Assembly: GCF_000243235.1 (NCBI RefSeq)
Contig: NZ_JH594606.1
Span: forward strand, 887,752-951,751
Source of the DNA: Gillisia limnaea DSM 15749
Lineage (GTDB): Bacteria > Bacteroidota > Bacteroidia > Flavobacteriales > Flavobacteriaceae
Reading direction: 5' to 3'
Length of the DNA: 64,000 bases
Numbering within the stretch: the stretch's first letter is position 1; every line of letters starts with the position of its first letter. Below the pieces are notes generated by a model. That model searched no databases and was not told the DNA's origin. It saw only the letters and a list, made by a program, of their open reading frames with translations. Position numbers and translations under genes: made by a program. This document shows positions 15,177-24,600 of this stretch, in pieces.

Positions 15177-15860
15177 ATGAGAAAGATTAAATTAAATTTT
15201 AAAATAAAGATGGTAGCAATAACTCTAGGGTTAATGCTACCTTTTTTTGCTCAAGCTCAAGACAGTAATCTTGGTAATTGGTTGATTTATATTGGAAATA
15301 AAAAGATAAATCAAAACTGGAATATCCACAACGAAGTTCAATATAGAAACTACAATGCCATTGGCGATTTAGAGCAATTATTGCTAAGAACAGGATTAGG
15401 GTATACTTTTGATGAGGGTAATAGCAATTTTTTAATTGGTTACGGCTACATTTTGTCTAAAAACTACGTGGTTGATATTGATGATAAAATATCGATCAAT
15501 GAGCATCGGATTTTTCAACAATTCACTTCAAAACAAAACGTAGGAATTATAAAAATAAATCATCGCTACCGTTTTGAACAGCGCTTTATTGAAGATGATT
15601 ATAAAATGCGTTTCCGATATTTTTTAGGTCTAAACATTCCTTTAATGAAAGAGGATGACAACAATAAAAATTTCTACATTTCAGCCTATAATGAAATATT
15701 TTTAAATACTGAATCTTCTATATTTGACAGAAATAGGGTTTACGGTGGTATTGGCTATCAGGTAAATAAGAATATTAAACTAGAATTGGGGTATATGAAC
15801 CAGTTTTTTGAGTCGCGGAGTCGTGACCAAATTAATGTTGTCACTTTTGTGAACTTTTAG
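15177..15860 (+). CDS. DUF2490-family outer-membrane beta-barrel protein
   Basis: The 227-residue protein has a signal peptide (MVAITLGLMLPFFAQAQD; preceding residues positively charged). Alternating aromatic/polar strands follow (WNIHNEVQYRNYN, LLLRTGLGYTF, RYRFEQRFIE, NIKLELGYMNQFF) and it ends VNVVTFVNF with a terminal Phe, as expected of an outer-membrane barrel. DUF2490 has no established function. It starts 6 bases after the carbonic anhydrase, so it is part of that operon and may provide an outer-membrane route for the transported anion. Confidence 0.85.
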   Translation: MRKIKLNFKIKMVAITLGLMLPFFAQAQDSNLGNWLIYIGNKKINQNWNIHNEVQYRNYNAIGDLEQLLLRTGLGYTFDEGNSNFLIGYGYILSKNYVVDIDDKISINEHRIFQQFTSKQNVGIIKINHRYRFEQRFIEDDYKMRFRYFLGLNIPLMKEDDNNKNFYISAYNEIFLNTESSIFDRNRVYGGIGYQVNKNIKLELGYMNQFFESRSRDQINVVTFVNF

Positions 15861-15884
15861 CATTTTAGCCTATCATGCCAGCAG

Positions 15885-15958
15885 GTAGCCGATTAAACGG
15901 CTCCGCCAGAAATTGACGGAGTGCATTCACACCAGACCCCTCGACTTCTCTCTGGATG
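15885..15958. repeat. Hairpin repeat family C, copy 2
   Basis: It contains CGGCTCCGCCAGAAATTGAC then GGAGTGC, and CACCAGACCCCTCGACTTC, in the same order and spacing as 4474-4541. AGCCG-ATTAAA-CGGCT just before it may act as a weak terminator. Confidence 0.6.
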
Positions 15959-15964
15959 GGTCTC

Positions 15965-15995
15965 GGGGAATTAAACCCTCTATGAGGGATTAAAA
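15965..15995. repeat. Hairpin repeat family B, copy 3
   Basis: GGGGAATTAAACCCTC-TATGAGGGATTAAAA matches the copies at 2934 and 10739. Confidence 0.7.
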
Positions 15996-16162
15996 TCTGA
16001 ACCAAAAAAAACCCACCCCACAAAAAGCACATTTATTTTTCCCATCAACAAGCCAATGCTCAAAAAAATAAAAGAGCTATTTCCTGTCTTTGCGAACAGA
16101 AATAATGTGTATTGTAACACACGAAACAGAAAACCAATTATAAATCACTATTTTTGTAACTG

Positions 16163-16597
16163 ATGCAAAAATACAATCACATAAAAGCACTTTTCTTTTT
16201 AGGCATATTTAGCCTATTGCTTTTGCATCAGGTAGTACCTCATTGGCATCATCAACAAGAAGCTGAGCATTCCCACAAAGTTGTTGCACATAGTGAGAGT
16301 CATAGTCACCATCACGATGTTCCTGAAAAAGGAAATTCCAAAAAGGGACTTCTAGATTTGTTATTAGAGGTTCACATGCATTCAGTTGTTTCTAATGAAA
16401 TATTAGCAACACACGAGAGTAGTACAAAGCAGCTCAATGTAAAAAAGGTTGTGAACACGCCTATTCCTGTAAATCATCATAGTATCTCTATACATTATGA
16501 TGAAGTTGAAAAGGTTAGGGTGTATCATCCACCCAATATTTATTTTAATTCTTATCTCTCATCCCTCGACACACGGGGTCCTCCTTCTATAGGTTAA
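16163..16597 (+). CDS. Histidine-rich exported protein of a metal-efflux operon
   Basis: The 144-residue protein has an N-terminal hydrophobic segment (ALFFLGIFSLLLLHQVV) that is a signal peptide or single membrane anchor. A cluster of His follows (HWHHQQEAEHSHK, SESHSHHHD), then a variable part ending VYHPPNIYF. There is no enzyme motif. It is the first gene upstream of TolC, so it probably binds the exported metal in the periplasm or senses it. Proteins of this type often sit ahead of CusCBA/CzcCBA systems in Bacteroidota, but I cannot name a characterised family. Confidence 0.7.
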   Translation: MQKYNHIKALFFLGIFSLLLLHQVVPHWHHQQEAEHSHKVVAHSESHSHHHDVPEKGNSKKGLLDLLLEVHMHSVVSNEILATHESSTKQLNVKKVVNTPIPVNHHSISIHYDEVEKVRVYHPPNIYFNSYLSSLDTRGPPSIG

Positions 16598-16670
16598 TCG
16601 TTTAGGAATACTTTACCTCTGCTTTAGTATTCCATTTTATAAATTCAGATTAAACCTAAAATTTCAAACA

Positions 16671-17855
16671 ATGAATAAACACATCGTATTCGCTATTTGC
16701 GGATGCCTGTTCTTTATTAATGGGTTCTCACAAACTGCAACTATTGAGGAACTGCTAAATGAAATAGAGCAGAATAACTCAGAGCTAAAAGGCTATCAAT
16801 CGTTTATTGAAAGTCAGCAACTCGAAAACAGGAGCACTAATAATTTGCCTGACCCACAGCTTTCTGGCTTTTATTTGCCTTTTGGCGACAATGCAACAGG
16901 AGATTACACCGAATATCAAATATCACAATCTTTTGAATTTCCTACGGTATATGCTACACGTGGCAAATGGAACAAATCTAAATCAAAACAGTTAGAATAT
17001 GCCTATGAAAAAAGAAGGCAGGAAGTGTTGCTTAATGCCAAGGAACTTTTAATAGATCTCGCTTTTTTACAAAAGCAAAAAGCTGTGGAAACCAAAAGGA
17101 GAACCCAAAGCAAGCAGATTTTTGACCAAATTCAGGAGCTTTTTAATAAAGAGCAAGTAGGGATTTTAGATTTGAATAAGGCTAAAATTGCCTGGATACA
17201 AGAGCAATTTGTAGTTCAAAAGATTGAAAGCGATATTCAAATTCAATTGTCAAAACTTAAAACATTGAATGGCGGAAATCCTATTGACGGCATTTCCTCA
17301 CAAATTGTCTTGCTTGTTGAAATTGGTACAATAGAAAATCTTTGGCAAGAAAAATTATCGAATGAACCTCTATTACAGGAATTGAATGCTAATGAAGCTG
17401 CTTCACTTCAAAAAGTGAAATTAGAGAAGAATAAAGTGTTGCCAAATGTAGCTCTTGGCTATAATTATCAAGGTGTTAGCGGAAACAATTATTCAGGGTT
17501 TTATGGTGGTATTTCGATTCCGCTTTGGAATAGCAAGAACAAGGTAAAAGCTGCCGAAGCAAATTATGAATATCAGCAATCCAATACCGAAGTAATCACC
17601 ACCTCGCTTTACACACAATTTCAGGAAATCTATAATCAATACCTATTGATGCTCGAAAAATACAATGAGTATCAAACCACAATGGGCAATTTAAATAGTG
17701 AGCAATTGCTTTTTAAAGCTTATCAGTTGGGCGAATATTCGTTTATGGATTATTATATAGAGCTTCAGTTTTACAGAAATGCATCTGATAAGATGCTGCA
17801 AATGGAAAAGGAATTACAATTACTACAAGCACAATTATTAAAACATCAATTATAA
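16671..17855 (+). CDS. TolC-family outer-membrane efflux protein (CusC/CzcC-like)
   Basis: The 394-residue protein has a signal peptide (IVFAICGCLFFINGFSQ). The paired coiled-coil/beta layout of outer-membrane factors shows in the N-terminal LNEIEQNNSELKGYQSFIESQQ, the strand block LSGFYLPFG, the second repeat beginning NEPLLQELNANEAA, and the strand pair YNYQGVSGNNYSGFYGGISI. It forms the outer-membrane channel of the RND pump encoded downstream (21658-24741). It lies 73 bases after the His-rich gene and 18 before the small lipoprotein gene. Confidence 0.9.
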   Translation: MNKHIVFAICGCLFFINGFSQTATIEELLNEIEQNNSELKGYQSFIESQQLENRSTNNLPDPQLSGFYLPFGDNATGDYTEYQISQSFEFPTVYATRGKWNKSKSKQLEYAYEKRRQEVLLNAKELLIDLAFLQKQKAVETKRRTQSKQIFDQIQELFNKEQVGILDLNKAKIAWIQEQFVVQKIESDIQIQLSKLKTLNGGNPIDGISSQIVLLVEIGTIENLWQEKLSNEPLLQELNANEAASLQKVKLEKNKVLPNVALGYNYQGVSGNNYSGFYGGISIPLWNSKNKVKAAEANYEYQQSNTEVITTSLYTQFQEIYNQYLLMLEKYNEYQTTMGNLNSEQLLFKAYQLGEYSFMDYYIELQFYRNASDKMLQMEKELQLLQAQLLKHQL

Positions 17856-17873
17856 CTTTTAAAACTTACAATT

Positions 17874-18110
17874 ATGAAAATTTCAAAACTAGTATTCGCA
17901 GTAGCAATAGCATCAACTTTTCTGATAACCTCTTGTAGGGACACAAAAACCGAAAACACCGACGACCACGGCCACGAACACGATGCAGATGGAAACCATA
18001 TGAACGAGGAAACTTTGGAGCAAGAAGAATTTGAAGTAAAAACGGATTCTATGGAAATGAAGGAGGAATCACACACTCACGATAACGGTTCAGAACATGA
18101 CGACCACTAA
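17874..18110 (+). CDS. Small His/Asp/Glu-rich lipoprotein
   Basis: The 78-residue protein carries a lipoprotein signal (VAIASTFLITSC, lipobox Cys at about residue 21). Every later segment is rich in metal ligands: DDHGHEHDADGNHMNEE, then an acidic stretch, and a HTHDNGSEHDDH tail. The block HEHDADGNHMNEE resembles HAHNEDGSHLGEE at the mature N terminus of the adaptor encoded next, suggesting that the two arose by partial duplication. Likely role (inference): a periplasmic metal buffer handing ions to the pump. Confidence 0.75.
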   Translation: MKISKLVFAVAIASTFLITSCRDTKTENTDDHGHEHDADGNHMNEETLEQEEFEVKTDSMEMKEESHTHDNGSEHDDH

Positions 18111-18212
18111 AAAATAAAAGATGAAACATCCATGACTTAAATCATTATTGCATAAGGCTGTGATTATGTGGATGAAACGTGTGACCGATTGAAAATCAAT
18201 AAATATAAACAC

Positions 18213-19715
18213 ATGAAATATATACTAATAGTGCTTGCCTTTATGGCGATGGCTTGTAATGACAAGGCAGAAGATGCACACGCACATAATGAAGATGGTA
18301 GTCACCTTGGAGAAGAAATCCCGAGATTAGACCATACCATTTGGACAGAGAAAACCGAATTATTTGTAGAATTTCCTGCATTAATTGTTGGTAATTCCAG
18401 CAGATTTGCAGCCCACTTTACGGTATTGGATAAGCATCAGCCCGTGCGTGAAGGTTCGGTTACAGTTAGTTTGATTAAAGGCGATAAAGGATTGCGAAAT
18501 ACCGTTGATTCACCATCATCGCCAGGCATATTTTCGCCCACAATTCAGCCGAAAGAAGCAGGAACATACCAGCTTGTTTTTGAATTGATAACACCTGAAT
18601 ATTCAGATAAAATTACAATTGAAAATGTAACTGTTTTTGCCAATGCAGATGATGCTATTAAAACCTTAGGCCCTGCCGAAGATGATGGAAGTGTCTCGTT
18701 CTTAAAAGAACAGGCCTGGAAAATTGATTTTCAAACGGCCCCTGTAGTTTCTGGTAAAATTTACGATGTCGTCAACACTTCTGGTGTTTGGATGCCGTCA
18801 CCAGGTTCTGTAAAATCGCTGGCAGCGAAATCTAATGGTGTGGTTGATTTTAAAGTAAATAATCTCACGGAAGGTACCGCGGTAAAACAAGGTCAACTAT
18901 TGATGAGTTTAAACAGTCAGGGCCTGGCATCTAATAATTTGAGTACCGAAATTGCCAATGCACGTGCCAATTTTGAACAGGCAAAAGCAGAATACGAACG
19001 TAAAAAGGAACTGTACGAATCTAAAATTGTCCCAAAAGCTGAATTTGAACAAGTGGAAAGCAATTTTTCAATAGCCAAAGCTAACTATCAATCCTTGACA
19101 TCGGGTGTTTCTGGCGGAAGCAAACAAATCCGTGCGCCTTTCGACGGTTTTATCAAATCAATTACCGTTTCCAATGGAGATTATGTAGAGCAAGGCGTTG
19201 CACTGGTAACTATTGGTACACATCAATCCAAAGTGCTGAAAACCCAATTAGCACCCAACTATGGACTTTCAATGGAAAATGTACGGGGTATTTGGTATCA
19301 AGCCACTGACGGAGAATGGAAAAACGTAACCGATGCCGAAGGCAAAATTCTTTCTATCGGTAAAGATGTGGAGCGCGAAAATCCGTTGATTTCAGTCTTT
19401 GCTCAAGTAAATGCAGAGGTCGATATGCCGGAAGGAAGCTTAACGCCAGTTCAAATAGCGATGGGCAATGCCACCCAAAACACTATGATTCCTGTGAATG
19501 CTTTATTGGAAGACTATGGAAGTTATTCGGTTATCGTGCAACTTTCAGGAGAAAGTTTTGAAAGACGACCTGTGAAAATAGGAAAGCGAAATGGCGAAAA
19601 TGTAGAAATATTGCGAGGTCTGGAAGTTGGCGAAGTGGTGGTTACAACTGGCGCATACCAGGTTAAAATGGCTTCAATGTCGGGTTCAACTCCTGCTCAC
19701 GGTCATGAACACTGA
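18213..19715 (+). CDS. RND efflux periplasmic adaptor (CusB/CzcB-like)
   Basis: I start at the ATG at 18213 (500 residues) because it begins a lipoprotein signal (MKYILIVLAFMAMAC); a longer frame starts at 18168. After a His-rich mature N terminus (HAHNEDGSH) comes an Ig-like metal-associated domain (about 40-150). The adaptor core follows: barrel-sandwich lipoyl halves around the coiled-coil hairpin (NARANFEQAKAEYERKKELY), RAPFDGFIKSITVSNGDYV and the membrane-proximal C terminus (GLEVGEVVVTTGAYQV). It joins the TolC channel to the RND pump. Its pump gene now lies about 1.9 kb downstream, beyond an IS element. Confidence 0.9.
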   Translation: MKYILIVLAFMAMACNDKAEDAHAHNEDGSHLGEEIPRLDHTIWTEKTELFVEFPALIVGNSSRFAAHFTVLDKHQPVREGSVTVSLIKGDKGLRNTVDSPSSPGIFSPTIQPKEAGTYQLVFELITPEYSDKITIENVTVFANADDAIKTLGPAEDDGSVSFLKEQAWKIDFQTAPVVSGKIYDVVNTSGVWMPSPGSVKSLAAKSNGVVDFKVNNLTEGTAVKQGQLLMSLNSQGLASNNLSTEIANARANFEQAKAEYERKKELYESKIVPKAEFEQVESNFSIAKANYQSLTSGVSGGSKQIRAPFDGFIKSITVSNGDYVEQGVALVTIGTHQSKVLKTQLAPNYGLSMENVRGIWYQATDGEWKNVTDAEGKILSIGKDVERENPLISVFAQVNAEVDMPEGSLTPVQIAMGNATQNTMIPVNALLEDYGSYSVIVQLSGESFERRPVKIGKRNGENVEILRGLEVGEVVVTTGAYQVKMASMSGSTPAHGHEH

Positions 19716-19820
19716 TAAATTATGAATGTTGAATTATGAATTATCAATGTTGAATTGTGAGTGTTGAATTATGAATTATAAAATTTGAATTAAAAATTCA
19801 ACATTCAACATTAAGCATTA
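19716..19820. repeat. AT-rich short repeats, left block
   Basis: Iterations of AATTATGAATT, GTTGAATT and AATTCAACATTAAGCATT recur on the other side of the IS and around the four-helix-bundle gene (21507-21657). The IS inserted into this repeat. Confidence 0.65.
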
Positions 19821-21126
19821 CTAGTGATGCGTTAACTTTTTTATTTTTCAACTAAAACCTCTATCCAGGGGATTTTGAAAGCGTTCTTTGATTTTTTGAT
19901 TTGAAATGAATTCTAGCTTAGTAGTCTAAAACTAGACCGCTATGAATTCTGGAAAATACGTTTTTGCCCAAACACTGGACTATGTGAACAGGTATGAGTT
20001 CGGGAAGTGCGTAAAACGGTACAATGGCGACTACAGAACCCGTGATTTCAATTGTTGGAATCAGTTCGTTCAGTTGTTTTTTGGCCAGTTGACCTCCCGC
20101 AATTCCCTAAGGGACATCGCTACCTGCCTCAGGGCACACAAAAGCAAGCTATATCATTTGGGAATGAACGGTTATGTCAATCAGTCCTCATTGTCCCGTG
20201 CCAATGAGGGTAGGGACTGGAGGATATTCGCAGACTTTGGAGAATACTTGATCGGTCAGGTGCGTCCTCTGTACACCGATCATCCCATACCCAACATCAG
20301 GTTGGAAAATGAGGTTTTTGCGTTGGACTCGACCACGATCTCCCTTAGCCTTGTCCTTTTTCAATGGGCGCCGGGAAAGTATTCCCGGGGAGCCGTAAAG
20401 ATCCATACCCTGCTCGATCTCAGGGGTAGCATACCATCTTTTGTGTTGATCACCGATGGGAAATACCACGACAGTAACGTACTGGATGTATTGGTGCCGG
20501 TATCAGGAGCAATCTATCTGATGGACAAAGCTTATATAGACTTTGAAGCGCTCTACCGCATACATCTTGCAGGGGCTTCTTTTATCTCAAGGGCCAAATC
20601 CAATATGGACTACACGGTCACTGGCCAGAATTACAATATAAACCCCGTGACAGGTTTAAAAAGTGACAAGACCATACTGCTCAATGGATATAAATCCAAA
20701 AGGTTATATCCAGAGCCACTTAGGTTGGTAGAATACCAAGATGTAGAGAAAGATATTACATTGTACTTCTTGACCAACAATCAAGAAGTGTCCGCTCTAG
20801 AGATAACAAAACTGTATAGAAACAGGTGGCAAATAGAGGTGTTCTTCAAGTGGATAAAACAAAACCTGACCATGAAAAAACTATGGGGGCATTCTGAAAA
20901 TGCAGTAAACATCCACGTATGGATGGCAATTTGCACTTACTTAATCGTAGCTCACATAAAACATTCGTTACGCAGCAGCCTATCCATATATGAGATCATA
21001 CAAATACTAAGTATATCGGCGATGGATAAATCCTCCATAAAAGAATTGCTTACAGAAGAATTTTCAAATCAAAATTTCAATGAACAAAAAAATTTATTTG
21101 ACAACTAATTATTAACGCATCAGTAG
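19821..21126 (+). mobile_element. IS4-family insertion sequence
   Basis: The element is about 1.3 kb with one transposase gene. Its ends are inverted repeats: CTAGTGATGCGTTAA at 19821 and, on the other strand from 21126, CTACTGATGCGTTAA (14 of 15 match). ATTAAGCATTA flanks both sides (19810-19820 and 21129-21139), consistent with an 11-bp target duplication within two bases, but that word also belongs to the local AT repeat, so the exact duplication is not proven. It separates the efflux adaptor from the pump gene. Confidence 0.85.
19942..21108 (+). CDS. IS4-family DDE transposase
   Basis: The 388-residue protein has an N-terminal DUF4372-like region (FAQTLDYVNRYEF; NCWNQFVQLFFGQLTSRNSLRDI). 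The catalytic Asp lies near residue 130 in FALDSTTISL, the second Asp near 193 in YLMDKAYIDF, and the Glu near 299 in YRNRWQIEVFFKWIKQN, which is the Y-x2-R-x3-E-x6-K signature of IS4 transposases. All three are present and the frame is intact, so the element may still be active. Its GC content and codon use are higher than the flanking AT-rich repeats, a sign of recent arrival. Confidence 0.93.
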   Translation: MNSGKYVFAQTLDYVNRYEFGKCVKRYNGDYRTRDFNCWNQFVQLFFGQLTSRNSLRDIATCLRAHKSKLYHLGMNGYVNQSSLSRANEGRDWRIFADFGEYLIGQVRPLYTDHPIPNIRLENEVFALDSTTISLSLVLFQWAPGKYSRGAVKIHTLLDLRGSIPSFVLITDGKYHDSNVLDVLVPVSGAIYLMDKAYIDFEALYRIHLAGASFISRAKSNMDYTVTGQNYNINPVTGLKSDKTILLNGYKSKRLYPEPLRLVEYQDVEKDITLYFLTNNQEVSALEITKLYRNRWQIEVFFKWIKQNLTMKKLWGHSENAVNIHVWMAICTYLIVAHIKHSLRSSLSIYEIIQILSISAMDKSSIKELLTEEFSNQNFNEQKNLFDN

Positions 21127-21152
21127 TAATTAAGCATTAAAAATTAAAAATT

Positions 21153-21506
21153 ATGAATAAAGACAATATCATTTTAACCAAGTCCTTTGATTTTGCATTG
21201 CAAATTATTGAGCTATGTAAGCAAATGAAAGCTCAAAATGAGTATGTGATTTCCAAACAAGTGTTAAGAAGTGGTACAAGTATAGGTGCGAATATTCAGG
21301 AGGCTACGGCAGGGATTAGCAAGCGTGATTTTACACATAAAATGTCAATAGCATCAAAGGAGGCGCGTGAGACAAAATACTGGTTAAGGCTTATCCAACA
21401 TAGTCAAATTGTAGATGTAGAAATTTCAAATTTATTGGTTCAAGTAGAAGAATTAATTAGAATCCTTACTTCTATTGTCAAAACTTCTCAAAGCTCAAGT
21501 AAATGA
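21153..21506 (+). CDS. Four-helix-bundle protein (S23/IVP family)
   Basis: The 117-residue all-helical protein has LTKSFDFALQIIELCKQM, LRSGTSIGANIQEATAGI and FTHKMSIASKEARETKYWLRL, the hallmark segments of the four-helix-bundle family first found in 23S rRNA intervening sequences. Its role is unknown. It is flanked on both sides by AT-rich AATTCAACATTAAGCATT-type repeats, the usual setting of this gene in Bacteroidota, which suggests it travels with them. It interrupts the efflux operon between adaptor and pump independently of the IS. Confidence 0.88.
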   Translation: MNKDNIILTKSFDFALQIIELCKQMKAQNEYVISKQVLRSGTSIGANIQEATAGISKRDFTHKMSIASKEARETKYWLRLIQHSQIVDVEISNLLVQVEELIRILTSIVKTSQSSSK

Positions 21507-21657
21507 ATTATGAAGTGTCAACGTTGAATTATTAATTGTGAATTTTGAATATGTAATAGTTTATTAAAAATTCAGCATTAAGAATTCAACATTAAGCATT
21601 AAGCATTAAAAATTCAACATTTAGCATTAAAAATTCACAATTAAAAATTAAAAAAAA
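21507..21657. repeat. AT-rich short repeats, right block
   Basis: Many iterations of CATTAAGCATTAAAAATTCA and GTGAATT/GTTGAATT fill the gap before the pump gene. They match the block at 19716-19820 in both orientations. The pump's GTG start follows immediately. Confidence 0.65.
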
Positions 21658-24600
21658 GTGTTAAACAAAATATTATCAATTTCACTTCACAATAGATTGC
21701 TTATTCTGTTGGGAGCGGTTGCGTTGAGCGTGTTGGGTATTTATTACGCCCGCACGATGAACGTAGATGTATTCCCAGACCTTACTGCGCCAACGGTAAC
21801 CATTCTTACCGAAGCACACGGAATGGAATCTGAAGAAGTCGAAAAATTAGTTACCTATCAACTGGAAACAGCCTTAAACGGTTCGCCTAATGTGAGAAGG
21901 ATTCGTTCTTCATCGGCAGCAGGAGTTTCCATTGTTTGGGTAGAATTTGAATGGGGAACCGATATTTATCGGGCACGTCAAATTGTAAGTGAACGCATCC
22001 CAATGGTTCGTGAAAATTTACCTGAAGGTATTGGCGCACCAACAATGGCGCCTATTTCATCCATTATGGGCGAAATAATGCTATTGGGGGTGACGTCTGA
22101 CAGTTTATCGCCGATGGAGTTAAGAACTTTATCTGATTGGACAATCAGACCCCGTATTAAAGCGATTGGAGGAATTGCCAATGTGGTAGTAATTGGTGGC
22201 GATTACAAGCAATATCAAGTATTTGCCAATCCTGAAAAGATGAAGTATTACAACGTGAGCCTTTCTGATTTGGTTGAACACGTTAAGGAAGCAAACACCA
22301 ATGCACCAGGCGGAGTAATCAATCAATATGGTAATCAATACATCATAAAAGGAAGTGGTAGAGCTTATGCGTTGGAAGATTTGCAGGAAGCGGTATTAAA
22401 ACAAGTGAATGGGCAAACTATCAAAATAAAAGATGTGGCAACAGTTCAGATTGGTGCTGCCGATAAAATTGGCGATGGTTCTTTAAATGCAAAACCGGCA
22501 GTTATCTTAACCATTTCAAAACAACCCGATGTCAATACATTGGAATTGACAGACCGATTGGATGAAGCGATTGCCGATTTACAAAAAACCCTGCCAAAAG
22601 GCGTCAGCATCAAAAGTCAAATCTTTAGACAGTCCGACTTTATTGATGCGTCCATCAGCAATTTGAATCAAACCTTGTTAGAGGGAGCATTCTTTGTAAT
22701 GATAATTCTTTTCATCTTTTTAATGAATTGGAGAACAACCTTAATATCCTTATTGGCAATTCCTATTTCATTATTGGTATCCATTATCATTTTAAAATGG
22801 TTGGGTTATACCATCAACACAATGAGTCTGGGAGGTATGGCGATCGCAATAGGTGCATTGGTAGATGATGCGATTATTGATGTGGAAAACGTGTATAAAC
22901 GCTTGCGCGAAAATATAAGAAAACCAAAAGAGGAACGTCAATCAACACTAACGGTTGTTCGTGATGCTTCCGTAGAAATAAGAAGTTCAATCATTATTGC
23001 AACCTTGATTATCATCGTATCATTTATTCCCTTGTTCTTTTTAAGTGGAATGGAAGGACGTTTGTTGCAACCTTTAGGAATAGCATTTGTCACTTCGGTA
23101 TTGACATCGTTGATTGTGGCGGTAACCGTAACACCAATTTTATGTTCCTATTTGTTGGATAATGAAAAGCTTTTAAAGAAGCAAGCAGAAGGAACAAAAG
23201 TGGAGCGTTGGTTGCAAAAACATTATGGCAATCTATTGGAACGTGTCACTAAAATACCTAAAACCATTATCGGTGTAACAGTCATTGCATTTATTATAAG
23301 CTTGTTGGTTTTAACCCAATTGGGAAGAAGTTTTTTACCCGAATTTAATGAAGGCTCGTTGGTAATTAGCGTGGTTGGTCCGCCCGGAATGTCTTTAGAA
23401 GAAAGCAACAAAACAGGAAATTTAATAGAGACACTATTATTGGATTTACCCGAAGTGGAAGTCGTAACAAGAAGGACTGGAAGAGCACAATTAGACGAAC
23501 ACGCACAAGGAGTAAATGCTTCTGAAATTGATGTGCCTTTTGTTCTCGAAGACAAAACCAAAGAAGAGTTTTTTGAGGAAGTCCGAAACAAATTGAGTAT
23601 TGCACCAGGTGTTAATATTACCTTGGGACAGCCCATTGCTCACCGTATTGACCATATGCTTTCGGGTACACGAGCCAATATTGCCATAAAGATTTTTGGT
23701 TCAGATTTACAGCGTTTGTTTGAAGTTGGTAAAAGCGTGGAGCAAAACATCAAAGAAATTGATGGATTAGTAGATGTGGCTGTTGACCAACAAATTGAAG
23801 TGCCGCAAATACGCATCCAACCAAAACGCCAAATTCTATCTGCTTATGGAATGACGGTAGGCAACTTAATGGAGCAAGTGGATATTGCTTTTGCAGGCGA
23901 AGAAGCAGGCGAGATTTATGAAGGTCAGCAGTATTTTGATTTGGTGGTTCGCTATGAGAAACCATTTAGGGATGATATAGAAAACATCGGGAATACCTTG
24001 ATTAGCCTTCCGAAAGGAGGTCAAACCACTTTGGGTGAATTGGCAACCGTGGCTTCAGTAAGCAGTCCCAACACCATCAACCGTGAAGATGTACAGCGTA
24101 AAATTGTAGTGGCTGCCAACGTTCAAGGCAGAGATTTACGAGGTGCTGTAAACGAAATAAAAGAGGTAGTAGCAAACAATGTAACAATGCCAGAAGGCTG
24201 CCGTGTACAATATGGCGGACAATTTGAAAGCGAATCTAAAGCCTCGCAATTGCTTTTGATAACCGCAATCATTGCTATAGCTATTATATTTTTGTTGCTT
24301 TATTACGAATTTAAAGATGTAAAACTGGCTTTTGTTGTGTTGATCAATCTGCCTTTGGCTTTAATTGGTGGTATTTTGATTGTGTATTTCACTTCGGGAA
24401 TTATCAGTATCGCAGCTACCATAGGTTTTATCAGTTTATTTGGTATAGCCACACGTAACGGAATCTTATTGGTTTCACGTTATGAGGATTTAAGAAAGAA
24501 AGGAATACAAGGATTTCAGTTGATAAAAACCGGAGCATTAGACAGGTTGAACCCAATCTTAATGACAGCCTTTACAACAGGATTGGCACTAATACCATTA

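Larger units (their letters stand above)
15861..16162. other. Spacer with hairpin repeats and a weak promoter motif
   Basis: The SulP operon ends here. 15885-15958 is a copy of repeat C and 15965-15995 of repeat B. TATTTTTG at 16149-16156 fits TAnnTTTG and would place the transcript start at or very near the ATG of the next gene (16163), implying a leaderless or almost leaderless mRNA. No matching -33 TTTG was found. Confidence 0.45.
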
